Positions 1 to 7,653 of a stretch of DNA of 64,000 nt are shown piece by piece. Source of the DNA: Eubacterium_U album (GTDB lineage: Bacteria; Bacillota; Clostridia; Lachnospirales; Lachnospiraceae); assembly GCF_025336545.1 (NCBI RefSeq), contig NZ_JAODBU010000007.1, forward strand, positions 1 to 64,000. The letters run 5' to 3'. A program made the translations under genes and the position numbers. A model generated the notes under the pieces. The model searched no databases. It was not told where the DNA came from and saw nothing but the letters and a program-made list of their open reading frames with translations. Every line of letters starts with the position of its first letter. Position 1 is the first letter of the stretch.

Positions 1-40
1 ACGTGCAGCTGACTGATACTAATAGGTCGAGGGCTTAACC
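1..40 (+). rRNA. 23S ribosomal RNA, 3' end only
   Basis: The first ~40 bases match the conserved 3' terminus of bacterial 23S rRNA, ending in the GGCTTAACC segment that pairs with the 5' end of the molecule. The rest lies to the left of the window. The exact 3' end is estimated from this conserved terminus. No 5S rRNA is visible between here and the first tRNA at 151. Confidence 0.9.
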
Positions 41-150
41 ATAAGGAAGGAATTTGAGGAAAAGTTATCCAAGGAAGGAAAGAGATTGGAAGATTAGTTG
101 GTGTGCAGTTTTGAATGTATAATCAAAACAGAAAAAGAAAAAAGAAATAA

Positions 151-222
151 TCCTCGATAGCTCAATGGTAGAGCACTCGGCTGTTAACCGAGGGGTTGTA
201 GGTTCGAGCCCTACTCGGGGAG
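151..222 (+). tRNA. tRNA-Asn (GTT)
   Basis: A full cloverleaf with a 7-bp acceptor stem (TCCTCGA with TCGGGGA), anticodon GTT, a perfect T-stem (GTAGG/CCTAC) and discriminator G. CCA is not encoded. It is the first tRNA after the 23S end and is probably co-transcribed with the rRNA. Confidence 0.97.
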
Positions 223-259
223 TTTTTATTGTATAAGGAAGTAAACAGAGAAGAAATGA

Positions 260-331
260 GGCTCCATGGTCAAGCGGTTAAGACACCGCCCTTTCACGGC
301 GGTAACAGGGGTTCAAATCCCCTTGGAGTCA
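260..331 (+). tRNA. tRNA-Glu (TTC)
   Basis: A cloverleaf with acceptor GGCTCCA/TGGAGTC, anticodon TTC in the loop CTTTCAC, and discriminator A. CCA is not encoded. Second gene of the rRNA-linked cluster. Confidence 0.97.
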
Positions 332-377
332 TTAAAGATAGAAGAAACAGAAAAAGGAAACAAGAAAGCAAAGACAT

Positions 378-450
378 GCCGATGTGGCTCAATTGGCAGA
401 GCAGCTGATTTGTAATCAGCAGGTTAACGGTTCGAGTCCGTTCATCGGCT
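378..450 (+). tRNA. tRNA-Thr (TGT)
   Basis: Acceptor GCCGATG/CATCGGC, anticodon TGT in the loop TTTGTAA, T-stem AACGG/CCGTT. CCA is not encoded. Confidence 0.97.
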
Positions 451-455
451 TTTTT

Positions 456-529
456 GGACCTGTAGCTCAGTTGGTTAGAGCAACCGGCTCATAACCGGTC
501 GGTCCTGGGTTCGAGTCCCCGCAGGTCCA
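456..529 (+). tRNA. tRNA-Met (CAT), elongator type
   Basis: Acceptor GGACCTG/CAGGTCC, anticodon CAT, discriminator A. The first pair G1-C72 and the lack of the three-GC anticodon stem of initiators argue for an elongator. The T-stem reads CTGGG against CCCCG, so the second pair is a T50-C64 mismatch. A CAT tRNA modified to read AUA (Ile2) cannot be strictly excluded. Confidence 0.9.
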
Positions 530-560
530 TTGAACTCAAAAGAAAAGAAGAAAACAGCAA

Positions 561-633
561 GGGATCTTAGCTCAGCTGGGAGAGCACCTGCCTTACAAGC
601 AGGGGGTCACAGGTTCGAGCCCTGTAGGTCCCA
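561..633 (+). tRNA. tRNA-Val (TAC)
   Basis: Acceptor GGGATCT/AGGTCCC, anticodon TAC, T-stem ACAGG/CCTGT, discriminator A. CCA is not encoded. Confidence 0.97.
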
Positions 634-655
634 TCAAGGCGAAAAGCCTGAGGAA

Positions 656-739
656 GCCGGCGTGGCGGAACTGGCAGACGCGCAGGACTTAAAATCCTGT
701 GGTAGCAATATCGTACCGGTTCGATTCCGGTCGCCGGCA
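656..739 (+). tRNA. tRNA-Leu (TAA)
   Basis: A class II tRNA of 84 nt with a long variable arm, acceptor GCCGGCG/CGCCGGC, anticodon TAA, discriminator A. Last gene of the cluster, followed at once by a terminator. Confidence 0.97.
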
Positions 740-742
740 TAG

Positions 743-770
743 ACAAGCAACTTAGGTTGCTTGTTTTTTT
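743..770 (+). terminator. Rho-independent terminator of the rRNA/tRNA operon
   Basis: A perfect 9-bp stem (743-751 with 756-764, ACAAGCAAC/GTTGCTTGT) with a TTAG loop, followed by a T run at 765-770. Confidence 0.92.
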
Positions 771-888
771 ATGCATTAGTTTATATTTTAAGGTATTGTC
801 TTAAAATATTGCTTAATGTTGAATAGTTTATAATTAGTATTAGTATAAGATACATCTGAAAAATTAAAGAAGGTATGAGGGAAAAATA

Positions 889-2157
889 ATGAAAAAATTA
901 TTATATGCAGTTACAAGCATATGTTTGATGACGGGAATTATATTTTGTAATAATGTGAATACAGAGGCAAAAGTAATCAATAACAAAATTGTTTATGCTA
1001 AAAATAATGAAAATGGAATAGCAATAAAATGGGATGTAGTTAGAAATGCGACAAAGTATGTAGTTTATAGAACTAATCAGGATGGAAAGTTTGAAGAATA
1101 TGATACAGTAAATTATGGAAATAAATATTTAGATGAAAATGTTGAAACAGGTGAAGAATATAGATACGTTATATATTCATATAGGTATTCAAAAAAAATT
1201 GCAGAAAGTGATGAATCGGAGAAAATAGTTGGAGATCCAAAGACAGTAACAAACGTTACTGCAAAAACAGGAAAGGGTGATGAAATTTGTATCACTTGGG
1301 ATATTAATCCATATGCGTCAGGATATTATGTATATAAAAGTTCAGATAATAAAAATTGGGATAAAATAGGAACAGTATATGAAAATGAAGGAAAATATAT
1401 TGATAAAAATACAGAATATAACATATTAAATAATAGTACTAAATTAAATGCAAAGTTAGTATATAAATACAAAGTAAAGGCATTTGAAAATATAGATGGA
1501 ATAACATATACAAGTAAAATATCTAATAGTTATGGAATGGCTATTCAGGAAAAAGGAATTGATGTATCACATCACAATGGAAAAATTGATTGGAAAAAAA
1601 TAAAAAAATCAGGCGTTGATTTTGCAATGATTCGTATAGGGTATGGAGATTCTAAAAAGGGTGGAATAAAGGATAAAAAATTTAAATATAATATGAAAAA
1701 TGCAAAAGCTAATGGAGTAGAGATTGGCGTATATTTTTATAGTTATGCTGATAACATACGTGAAGCAAAGAAGGAAGCAAAATATGTAATTAAGAAAATG
1801 AAAAAATATAATATTGATTATCCAATAGCATATGATTTTGAAAATGATTACAGAAGAAAGCGAAAATTAAAAAAGAAAAACACAAAAATTATTGATGCAT
1901 TTTGCAAGACAGTAGAAGATGCAGGATATAATACAGTAATATATTCCGATGCAAACTATTTTAGAGATTTCTTATATACAAAGAAATTGGCAAAATATGG
2001 GCTTTGGGTTGCAAGATGGACATATGATAAGAATGATTTTAGAGATTATGATTTAGAAAATGTACTTATTTGGCAATACTCAGATAAAGGTAGAATTAAA
2101 GGATGTGATTATCCGTTAGACTTAAATGCGAGCTTTATTTGTAAAAATGACAATTAA
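889..2157 (+). CDS. Secreted GH25-family lysozyme-like muramidase
   Basis: Predicted extracellular peptidoglycan hydrolase of 422 aa. Residues 1-27 form a signal peptide with a likely cleavage after TEA. Residues ~35-215 hold two fibronectin-III-like beta modules. Residues ~222-420 are a GH25 domain: it starts with GIDVSHHNG (D225) and has the family's D-x-E pair in AYDFE (D316, E318), the expected acid/base residues. The ATG is preceded by an AAGGTATGAGG purine stretch. It is a single gene between tRNAs. GH25 enzymes cleave the MurNAc-GlcNAc bond. The first domain is called from fold-like pattern only. Whether it acts on its own wall or on competitors cannot be told. Confidence 0.88.
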   Translation: MKKLLYAVTSICLMTGIIFCNNVNTEAKVINNKIVYAKNNENGIAIKWDVVRNATKYVVYRTNQDGKFEEYDTVNYGNKYLDENVETGEEYRYVIYSYRYSKKIAESDESEKIVGDPKTVTNVTAKTGKGDEICITWDINPYASGYYVYKSSDNKNWDKIGTVYENEGKYIDKNTEYNILNNSTKLNAKLVYKYKVKAFENIDGITYTSKISNSYGMAIQEKGIDVSHHNGKIDWKKIKKSGVDFAMIRIGYGDSKKGGIKDKKFKYNMKNAKANGVEIGVYFYSYADNIREAKKEAKYVIKKMKKYNIDYPIAYDFENDYRRKRKLKKKNTKIIDAFCKTVEDAGYNTVIYSDANYFRDFLYTKKLAKYGLWVARWTYDKNDFRDYDLENVLIWQYSDKGRIKGCDYPLDLNASFICKNDN

Positions 2158-2258
2158 ATTAATAATTTTACATATTTTTAATTAAACTGATTAGAGAATA
2201 TAAGCTAATTGTATAATTTTAATAAATAGTATATTATTTAATAAAAAACAATAAAAAC

Positions 2259-2311
2259 AAAAATAAAAAACTCACAAAAATAAAAAAATTCACAAAAATA
2301 AAAAACTCAAC
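2259..2311. repeat. Three tandem 17-18 bp A-rich repeats
   Basis: Units at 2259-2275, 2276-2293 and 2294-2311 each read approximately AAAAATAAAAAACTCAC. They lie in the non-coding stretch between the lysozyme gene and tRNA-Arg. No function is apparent. Confidence 0.75.
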
Positions 2312-2338
2312 TAATTATAATAAAATTGGTTAATTATA

Positions 2339-2367
2339 TTGACATCTTATGAAATTTAATGTAAAAT
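2339..2367 (+). promoter_or_regulatory. Housekeeping promoter of tRNA-Arg(ACG)
   Basis: TTGACA (2339-2344), 17-bp spacer, TAAAAT (2362-2367). The expected start near 2374 is about 23 nt before the tRNA. Confidence 0.85.
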
Positions 2368-2396
2368 ACACAATGTCGCGTAAAACGATATTGTAT

Positions 2397-2470
2397 GTAC
2401 GTGTAGCTCAGCTGGATAGAGCGTCTGGCTACGGACCAGAAGGTCGTGGGTTCGAATCCTGTCACGTACA
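2397..2470 (+). tRNA. tRNA-Arg (ACG)
   Basis: Acceptor GTACGTG/CACGTAC, anticodon ACG (the adenosine is normally deaminated to inosine, letting it read CGN codons), discriminator A. The T-stem GTGGG/CCTGT pairs through three consecutive G-U wobbles, so it is weak. It stands alone with its own promoter and terminator. Confidence 0.95.
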
Positions 2471-2474
2471 TTGA

Positions 2475-2505
2475 AATCCTCTAGATTTATCTAGAGGATT
2501 TTTTA
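2475..2505 (+). terminator. Terminator of tRNA-Arg
   Basis: A perfect 11-bp stem (2475-2485 with 2490-2500) closing a TTTA loop, followed by TTTT. Confidence 0.92.
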
Positions 2506-2534
2506 TTATGCATAATTTAGTATATAGGATATAA

Positions 2535-2703
2535 AAGAATAGTATTGCAAAGTCATAAAAAATAGAAGAATAGTATTACAAATTTGTATAAAAAAATAGA
2601 AATAAAGTATTATAAATTTGTATTAAAAAATAGAAGTATAGTGTTACATATTTGTATTAAAAAAATAGAAATAAAGTATTGCAAATTTATATTAATAAAT
2701 TAG
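2535..2703. repeat. Five degenerate ~34-bp AT-rich tandem repeats
   Basis: Units at 2535-2565 (31 bp), 2566-2599 (34), 2600-2633 (34), 2634-2668 (35) and 2669-2703 (35). Each begins AA(G/A)(A/T)ATA or similar, carries AGTATT(A/G)CAAATTTGTAT-like sequence, and ends in a run of A plus TAG. No open reading frame spans them. They fill most of the 355-bp gap before the next gene; the remainder (2704-2825) is AT-rich leader with no other feature seen. Confidence 0.8.
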
Positions 2704-2825
2704 AAAAATTTTATAAGAAAATATCTAAATTTTTGCTGGTATATGTTTTAATGGTTTTGATTAATGAAAATTAACATTAATTAATGCTAATTTTATATAA
2801 GAACTTAGAAATAGGAGAGTTTTAA

Positions 2826-4100
2826 ATGCAAGAAGATTTGTCTATGAATATAAAGAAAAAAGTAATGAAATTATTAATATGTATAGTATTAACATTGATG
2901 TTGGCCGTTGGTTGTGAAAATATCGAAAATACAAATTTTAATAATGAAAATCAAAATGTTAGTTATAATATAGAAACAGATTTAAATAGTTCAAAAAGTG
3001 AAAATAGATCAGAAGAAAGCACTGAAGAATATGATAACATTTCATTAAATGATGGAGAATGTAATATATATGTACTGGATGTAGGACAGGGGAGTAGTAC
3101 ATTAGTTGAAGCAGATGGTGAATATATGCTTATAGATGGTGGAGACTCAGATAAGTCATCATATGTAGTAAGTTATCTGAAGGAGAAAAAAATTACAAAT
3201 TTCAAGTATGTAATTGCAACACATTATGATGCAGATCATTTAAATGGAGTGGTAGGGGTGTTGAATGTATTTGATGTCGAAAATGTTATTGATCCGCAAT
3301 ATACAGCTACAACAAGAGTATATAATTCATTTACTAATATTATTGATACTAAAAAGATAAATCAAATAAAACCGATTGTAGGAGAAACATATTCACTAGG
3401 AAGAGGTGAATTTACTATAATATCACCAAATTCATCAGGATATAGCAATGTGAATGACTATTCTGTAGGAATACGGTTTAAATATAACAATAAAAGCTTT
3501 TTAGTTGCAGGAGATGCAACTAGTGTTTCAGAAGAAGAAATTGTAAATAATGGAATAGATATAAATTCTGATGTTTATATAGTAAATCACCATGGAAGTA
3601 GTGGATCGAGTTCAAGCGAATTTTTAAATAAAATCAATCCTAAATACGCAGTAATAAGTGCAGGAAAAGGAAATTCATATGGACATCCGGCATACAAAAC
3701 ATTAGAAAAACTTAATAAAATAGGGGCAAAAATATATAGAACGGATATTGAGGGTGAAATTGAATTTTCATTTTCAAAAAAAGAAATTAAGTTTAATAAA
3801 GATTCGTATAATAAGTTGGAGCCTGGAGAAAAATTAAATAATTCAGATGAAAATAATCCGGATAATAAAATTGAAACATCTAATGTAAATGATAATCAGA
3901 ATGACATAAATATGGATTCAAATGATTCGGAAAATAGCGTAAATTATATATTAAATAAAAATACTAAAAAAATTCATAAAACTGATTGCAATAGTGTAAA
4001 AAATGTGAGTGAGAATAATAAAGTATATTTTGATGGCACACTAGATGAAGCAGAGGCACAAGGATATAGTAAGTGCCAAAATTGTTTGAAAAATGAATAA
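2826..4100 (+). CDS. ComEC-like metallo-beta-lactamase-fold lipoprotein
   Basis: Predicted membrane-anchored extracytoplasmic hydrolase, 424 aa. A lipoprotein signal ends in LAVGC, with C30 as the expected lipidated residue. Residues ~31-80 are a polar Asn/Ser linker. Residues ~80-320 form a metallo-beta-lactamase domain like the C-terminal part of ComEC, with metal motif H133-x-D135-x-D137-H138. The last ~45 residues hold one Cys and a final CQNC pair, like an Ada-type zinc-binding motif often joined to such enzymes. AGGAGAG six bases upstream supports this ATG. It lacks ComEC's transmembrane channel, so a competence role is not implied. The substrate (DNA or another phosphoester) is unknown. 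Confidence 0.82.
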   Translation: MQEDLSMNIKKKVMKLLICIVLTLMLAVGCENIENTNFNNENQNVSYNIETDLNSSKSENRSEESTEEYDNISLNDGECNIYVLDVGQGSSTLVEADGEYMLIDGGDSDKSSYVVSYLKEKKITNFKYVIATHYDADHLNGVVGVLNVFDVENVIDPQYTATTRVYNSFTNIIDTKKINQIKPIVGETYSLGRGEFTIISPNSSGYSNVNDYSVGIRFKYNNKSFLVAGDATSVSEEEIVNNGIDINSDVYIVNHHGSSGSSSSEFLNKINPKYAVISAGKGNSYGHPAYKTLEKLNKIGAKIYRTDIEGEIEFSFSKKEIKFNKDSYNKLEPGEKLNNSDENNPDNKIETSNVNDNQNDINMDSNDSENSVNYILNKNTKKIHKTDCNSVKNVSENNKVYFDGTLDEAEAQGYSKCQNCLKNE

Positions 4101-4165
4101 ATAAAAATATATGAGGCATAATATCCATGTGACAAAAAATGAATTAAAGAATTTAGGAGGACATT

Positions 4166-4339
4166 ATGTCAAAAAAATATTCGAATGAATTTTCAAATTC
4201 AAAAAATAGTACTTCAAATGTAGAAAACAAGATTTCAGACAATTCTGCATCAAAAAATTCAACATCAAAAAACTCAACTTCAAAGAGTTCAACATCAAAG
4301 AACTCGACTTCAGAAAAAGATTGTTCTGATAAATACTAA
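4166..4339 (+). CDS. Small Asn/Ser/Thr/Lys repeat protein (57 aa), unknown function
   Basis: A short reading frame preceded by a consensus AGGAGG (4155-4160) with a 5-nt spacer, which is the main reason to believe it is translated. The product is 57 aa, hydrophilic and almost free of hydrophobic residues. The middle repeats K-N-S-T-S or close variants four times, and the C-terminus reads EKDCSDKY with a single Cys. There is no signal peptide or membrane segment. A terminator-like hairpin follows. Low-complexity proteins of this kind can be spore-associated or disordered, but no family was recognised and no function is proposed. Confidence 0.6.
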   Translation: MSKKYSNEFSNSKNSTSNVENKISDNSASKNSTSKNSTSKSSTSKNSTSEKDCSDKY

Positions 4340-4360
4340 TATAATTAAAAAATTTTTAGT

Positions 4361-4400
4361 AGAGGTATTTTGTAATTAAGGGCAAAATGCCTCTATATTT
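4361..4400 (+). terminator. Terminator-like hairpin after the 57-aa gene
   Basis: A 12-bp stem (4361-4372 with 4383-4394, one G-U pair) and a 10-nt loop, followed by T-rich ATATTTTTAT. It supports 4166-4339 being a transcription unit end. Confidence 0.7.
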
Positions 4401-4636
4401 TTATACTTTTTTATGAGGGTTTGAAATGAAAGGCTTATTTTTTAGTTTATATAAATTTAGATAACTATATAAATAAAATAATAATATTTATATATTGAAC
4501 TTTTACTGCAAAAAAATAATGATTAATGCAAATATATATAATGCATAATGAATATAAACAATTTTACATATGTGGTCTGGAATATGATACAATAATTAGG
4601 ATTGTTAATTTTTATGAGAGAAGGAGAAAAAATAAA

Positions 4637-6190
4637 ATGAAAAAAGCACTTATTATAGGGGCAGGCCCGGCAGGATTAACAGCAGCATATGAGTTAATTG
4701 TTAAATCAAAAGACATACAGGTAATTGTGTTTGAAGAGAGTGATAGTTTTGGTGGAATTTCAAGGACAGTAGAGCATAATGGAAACAGAATGGATATGGG
4801 AGGTCATAGATTTTTTTCAAAAATACCGGAAGTTAATGAATGGTGGGAAAACATGCTTCCAATGCAGGGAAAACCATCTATGGATGACAAGATTTTAGAT
4901 AGAGATGTAACACTTTGTAAAAATGGACCGGATCCGGAAAAAGAAGATAAGGTAATGCTATCAAGGAATAGGGTATCCAGAATATTTTTTGATGATAAAT
5001 TTTATGATTATCCGGTATCATTAAAAATAGAAACGTTAAAGAATATGGGATTTATGACAACTATGCAAGTAGGTTTTAGTTATATTGCATCATTGATACA
5101 TAAAAGACCCGAAGATAATTTAGAAAATTTTTATATTAATAGATTTGGGAAAAAATTGTATTCAATGTTTTTTGAATATTACACAGAAAACCTTTGGGGA
5201 AGGCATCCAAGTGAAATTGATGCATCGTGGGGAAGCCAAAGAGTTAAAGGGTTGTCAGTAGTTGCAATTATAAAAGATATTTTGGGGAAAAGGGCTAACA
5301 AGAAGAACAGGCAGGTTGAAACATCTTTAATTGAGGAATTTAAATATCCCAAGTTAGGACCAGGTGAATTATGGGATGTTACAGCGGAAAAAATACAGGA
5401 ATTAGGTGGAATTATCATTAAAAATGCTAAAGTAACAAAAGTATGGAAAGATAATGATAACAGGATAATTAAACTTACGTATGAGGAAAACGGAATTGAA
5501 AAAGAAATGTATGGAGATTATTTCATATCGTCTATGCCGGTTAAAGATTTAATTTTGGGAATGAATGATGTTCCTGACAATGAAAGAAGAATTGCAAAAG
5601 GATTACCATATCGTGATTATATGACACTGGGAGTGTTAGTATCAAAATTAAATTTGAAAAATAAAACAAAAATAAAAACAGTTTCTAACATTGTTCCTGA
5701 TTGTTGGGTATATGTGCAGGATAGAAGAGTAAAGATGGGCAGGTTCCAGATTTATAATAATTGGTCTCCGTATTTGGTTAAGGATTTAAAGAATACAGTA
5801 TGGATTGGATTAGAATACTTTGTTACAGAAGGGGATAAGTTCTGGAATATGACAGAAAAGGAATTTTCAGATTTTGGTGTTTCGGAAATGTTAAAAATGG
5901 GACTGATAAATGATAAAAAAGAAGTTATAGATACACATATGGAAAGAGTGAAGAAAGCATATCCGGCATATTTTGATACATATAACGAAATAGATACGCT
6001 AATTTCGTATATTAATAATATAGATAATCTTTATTGTGTAGGTAGAAATGGGCAACATAGATATAATAATATAGATCATTCTATGGTAACGTCTTTTGAA
6101 GCAGTAAAGAACATTTTAAATGGAAACAAAGATAAATCAAATATTTGGAATGTTAATACAGAGCAGGAGTATCATGAAGAAACAAAGTAA
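4637..6190 (+). CDS. FAD-dependent oxidoreductase, UDP-galactopyranose-mutase/amine-oxidase-like
   Basis: A 517-aa flavoprotein beginning with a Rossmann dinucleotide-binding motif (ALIIGAGPAGLTAAYEL) and continuing with a GG(I/H)-rich FAD segment (MGGHRFFSK). The overall layout fits the FAD proteins related to UDP-galactopyranose mutase and protoporphyrinogen oxidase found in surface-sugar loci. An in-frame ATG exists at 4526, but the one at 4637 follows AAGGAG by 10 bases and begins directly with the FAD fold, so it is preferred. The downstream membrane glycosyltransferase overlaps it by 17 bp, implying translational coupling and a shared role in surface glycan or glycolipid synthesis. The exact substrate is unknown. 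Confidence 0.8.
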   Translation: MKKALIIGAGPAGLTAAYELIVKSKDIQVIVFEESDSFGGISRTVEHNGNRMDMGGHRFFSKIPEVNEWWENMLPMQGKPSMDDKILDRDVTLCKNGPDPEKEDKVMLSRNRVSRIFFDDKFYDYPVSLKIETLKNMGFMTTMQVGFSYIASLIHKRPEDNLENFYINRFGKKLYSMFFEYYTENLWGRHPSEIDASWGSQRVKGLSVVAIIKDILGKRANKKNRQVETSLIEEFKYPKLGPGELWDVTAEKIQELGGIIIKNAKVTKVWKDNDNRIIKLTYEENGIEKEMYGDYFISSMPVKDLILGMNDVPDNERRIAKGLPYRDYMTLGVLVSKLNLKNKTKIKTVSNIVPDCWVYVQDRRVKMGRFQIYNNWSPYLVKDLKNTVWIGLEYFVTEGDKFWNMTEKEFSDFGVSEMLKMGLINDKKEVIDTHMERVKKAYPAYFDTYNEIDTLISYINNIDNLYCVGRNGQHRYNNIDHSMVTSFEAVKNILNGNKDKSNIWNVNTEQEYHEETK

Positions 6191-7610
6191 AACAAACATA
6201 GCAAAAAGCAATGGACTAACAAATAAATTTGAAAAATTATACACTACAAATTTAAATGAACTTTCAGAAATAGAAATAGAGAAAATATGTATGCGAATAT
6301 TGTTGATTGGAAGTATTGCAAAATTGATTTATAGCCTTATAGTTCCATGTAATATTTCTAGACATGACTTAGGGTTTATTTCTGATTGGAAAACAATAGA
6401 AAATGGACACTTAGGATATATACAATATATTTATCAATACAAACATTTGCCGGATTTTTCACCTGAAGGAATGGTTCAATTCTACCATCCACCATTTTTT
6501 TATATTGTTTCGGCAATTTTAATGGGGATTACAATGATGTTCGAAACAAACGTTATATTTGCATTTGACGTAATACAAGTATTTGTTACTTTGATTGCAA
6601 TATATACAACAATGCTCTTGTTTGTGATGGCAAAAAAGATTGGAATTAAGGGAAGAAACTTAGTATTTTTAGCAACATTTTTTTCGTTTTGTCCTATTTT
6701 TTACATATTAGGGGTAACTCTTAATAATGATATGCTGATGATAATGCTAAGTGTTTTAGCAATGTATTTTACATTGTGTTGGTGTGAAAATCATTCCCTT
6801 AAAAATATAATAGGCATTGCAATATCTATGGGACTTGCAATGATGACTAAAACTTCTGCAGGTATCATTGCACCAGCTATAGGTTTTGTATTTTTACACG
6901 AATTAATAGTAAATAAAAATATGAGAAAAAAACTGATAATACAATTTGTATTATTCGGGATTATATGTGTTCCTTTAGGAATGTTCTGGGCTATAAGAAA
7001 TAATGTACTTTACGGAATACCGTTTAATTATGTATTTGATCCAAAAAGTGATGAAATGTATTTAGGATATCATACTTTAATTGATAGGATTGGTTTGCCA
7101 AGTATTTATGAACTATTTGGGTATAGAATTGACATTTCACAAACTGATAAATATTATAATATCTGGGGACAAACAATGATGACAATGGTGTTTGATGAAG
7201 GAATTCTAAGTATTAAATCAATTCCTGAATGGGTAATGGGAATACTTATGATGTGGAGCTCTACAATTCTTTATATTATGGGATTAGTTTCTACTGTGAA
7301 AGGAATAGTAGATAAAAAAATCAACATAAATAGAAGGATTTTGTTTATAATCAGTTTTTGGAGTGTATTTATAAGTTACATAATATTTTGCTTTAAATAT
7401 CCTTATATTTGCACGATGAACTTTAGATATATAGTAATAACCCTGGTATCAGGAATGATGATGCTTGGATTAATGGAAAATAATAAGCAATGTATGAAAG
7501 CTAATAACAAAAAAAAGAGTATAACCACTGTTTTGTTTAATCTGTGCGTTATAGTCACAAGTATTTGTAGTTTTATATTATTTATTGTTTGTGCAGAAAG
7601 CCCATATTAA
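6174..7610 (+). CDS. Polytopic membrane glycosyltransferase, GT39/PMT-like
   Basis: A 478-aa membrane protein with roughly ten to twelve hydrophobic segments after a polar N-terminus. An acidic residue in the first outer loop (SRHDLG) followed by FYHPPFFY matches the arrangement of GT39/ArnT-type enzymes, which take sugar from a polyprenyl-phosphate donor and add it outside the membrane. CAGGAG four bases before the ATG at 6174 selects this start; an earlier in-frame ATG (6120) has no such site. It overlaps the flavoprotein gene. Acceptor unknown. Confidence 0.75.
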   Translation: MKKQSKTNIAKSNGLTNKFEKLYTTNLNELSEIEIEKICMRILLIGSIAKLIYSLIVPCNISRHDLGFISDWKTIENGHLGYIQYIYQYKHLPDFSPEGMVQFYHPPFFYIVSAILMGITMMFETNVIFAFDVIQVFVTLIAIYTTMLLFVMAKKIGIKGRNLVFLATFFSFCPIFYILGVTLNNDMLMIMLSVLAMYFTLCWCENHSLKNIIGIAISMGLAMMTKTSAGIIAPAIGFVFLHELIVNKNMRKKLIIQFVLFGIICVPLGMFWAIRNNVLYGIPFNYVFDPKSDEMYLGYHTLIDRIGLPSIYELFGYRIDISQTDKYYNIWGQTMMTMVFDEGILSIKSIPEWVMGILMMWSSTILYIMGLVSTVKGIVDKKININRRILFIISFWSVFISYIIFCFKYPYICTMNFRYIVITLVSGMMMLGLMENNKQCMKANNKKKSITTVLFNLCVIVTSICSFILFIVCAESPY

Positions 7611-7653
7611 TATAAAAATGTTTAATATTTATAAAAAAGAAAAGGAATAGCAT

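Noticed and set aside
530..742. 70-aa open frame over tRNA-Val and tRNA-Leu
   Set aside because: It consists of tRNA sequence read as protein and has no ribosome-binding site; the opposite-strand frame at 567-776 is rejected for the same reason.
2535..2703. Tandem repeats considered as a CRISPR array
   Set aside because: Units are contiguous and diverged, with no unique spacers, no dyad-like repeat and no cas genes anywhere in the window.
2826..4100. MBL lipoprotein considered as ComEC competence protein
   Set aside because: The competence transmembrane domain is absent and the protein has a lipoprotein signal instead.
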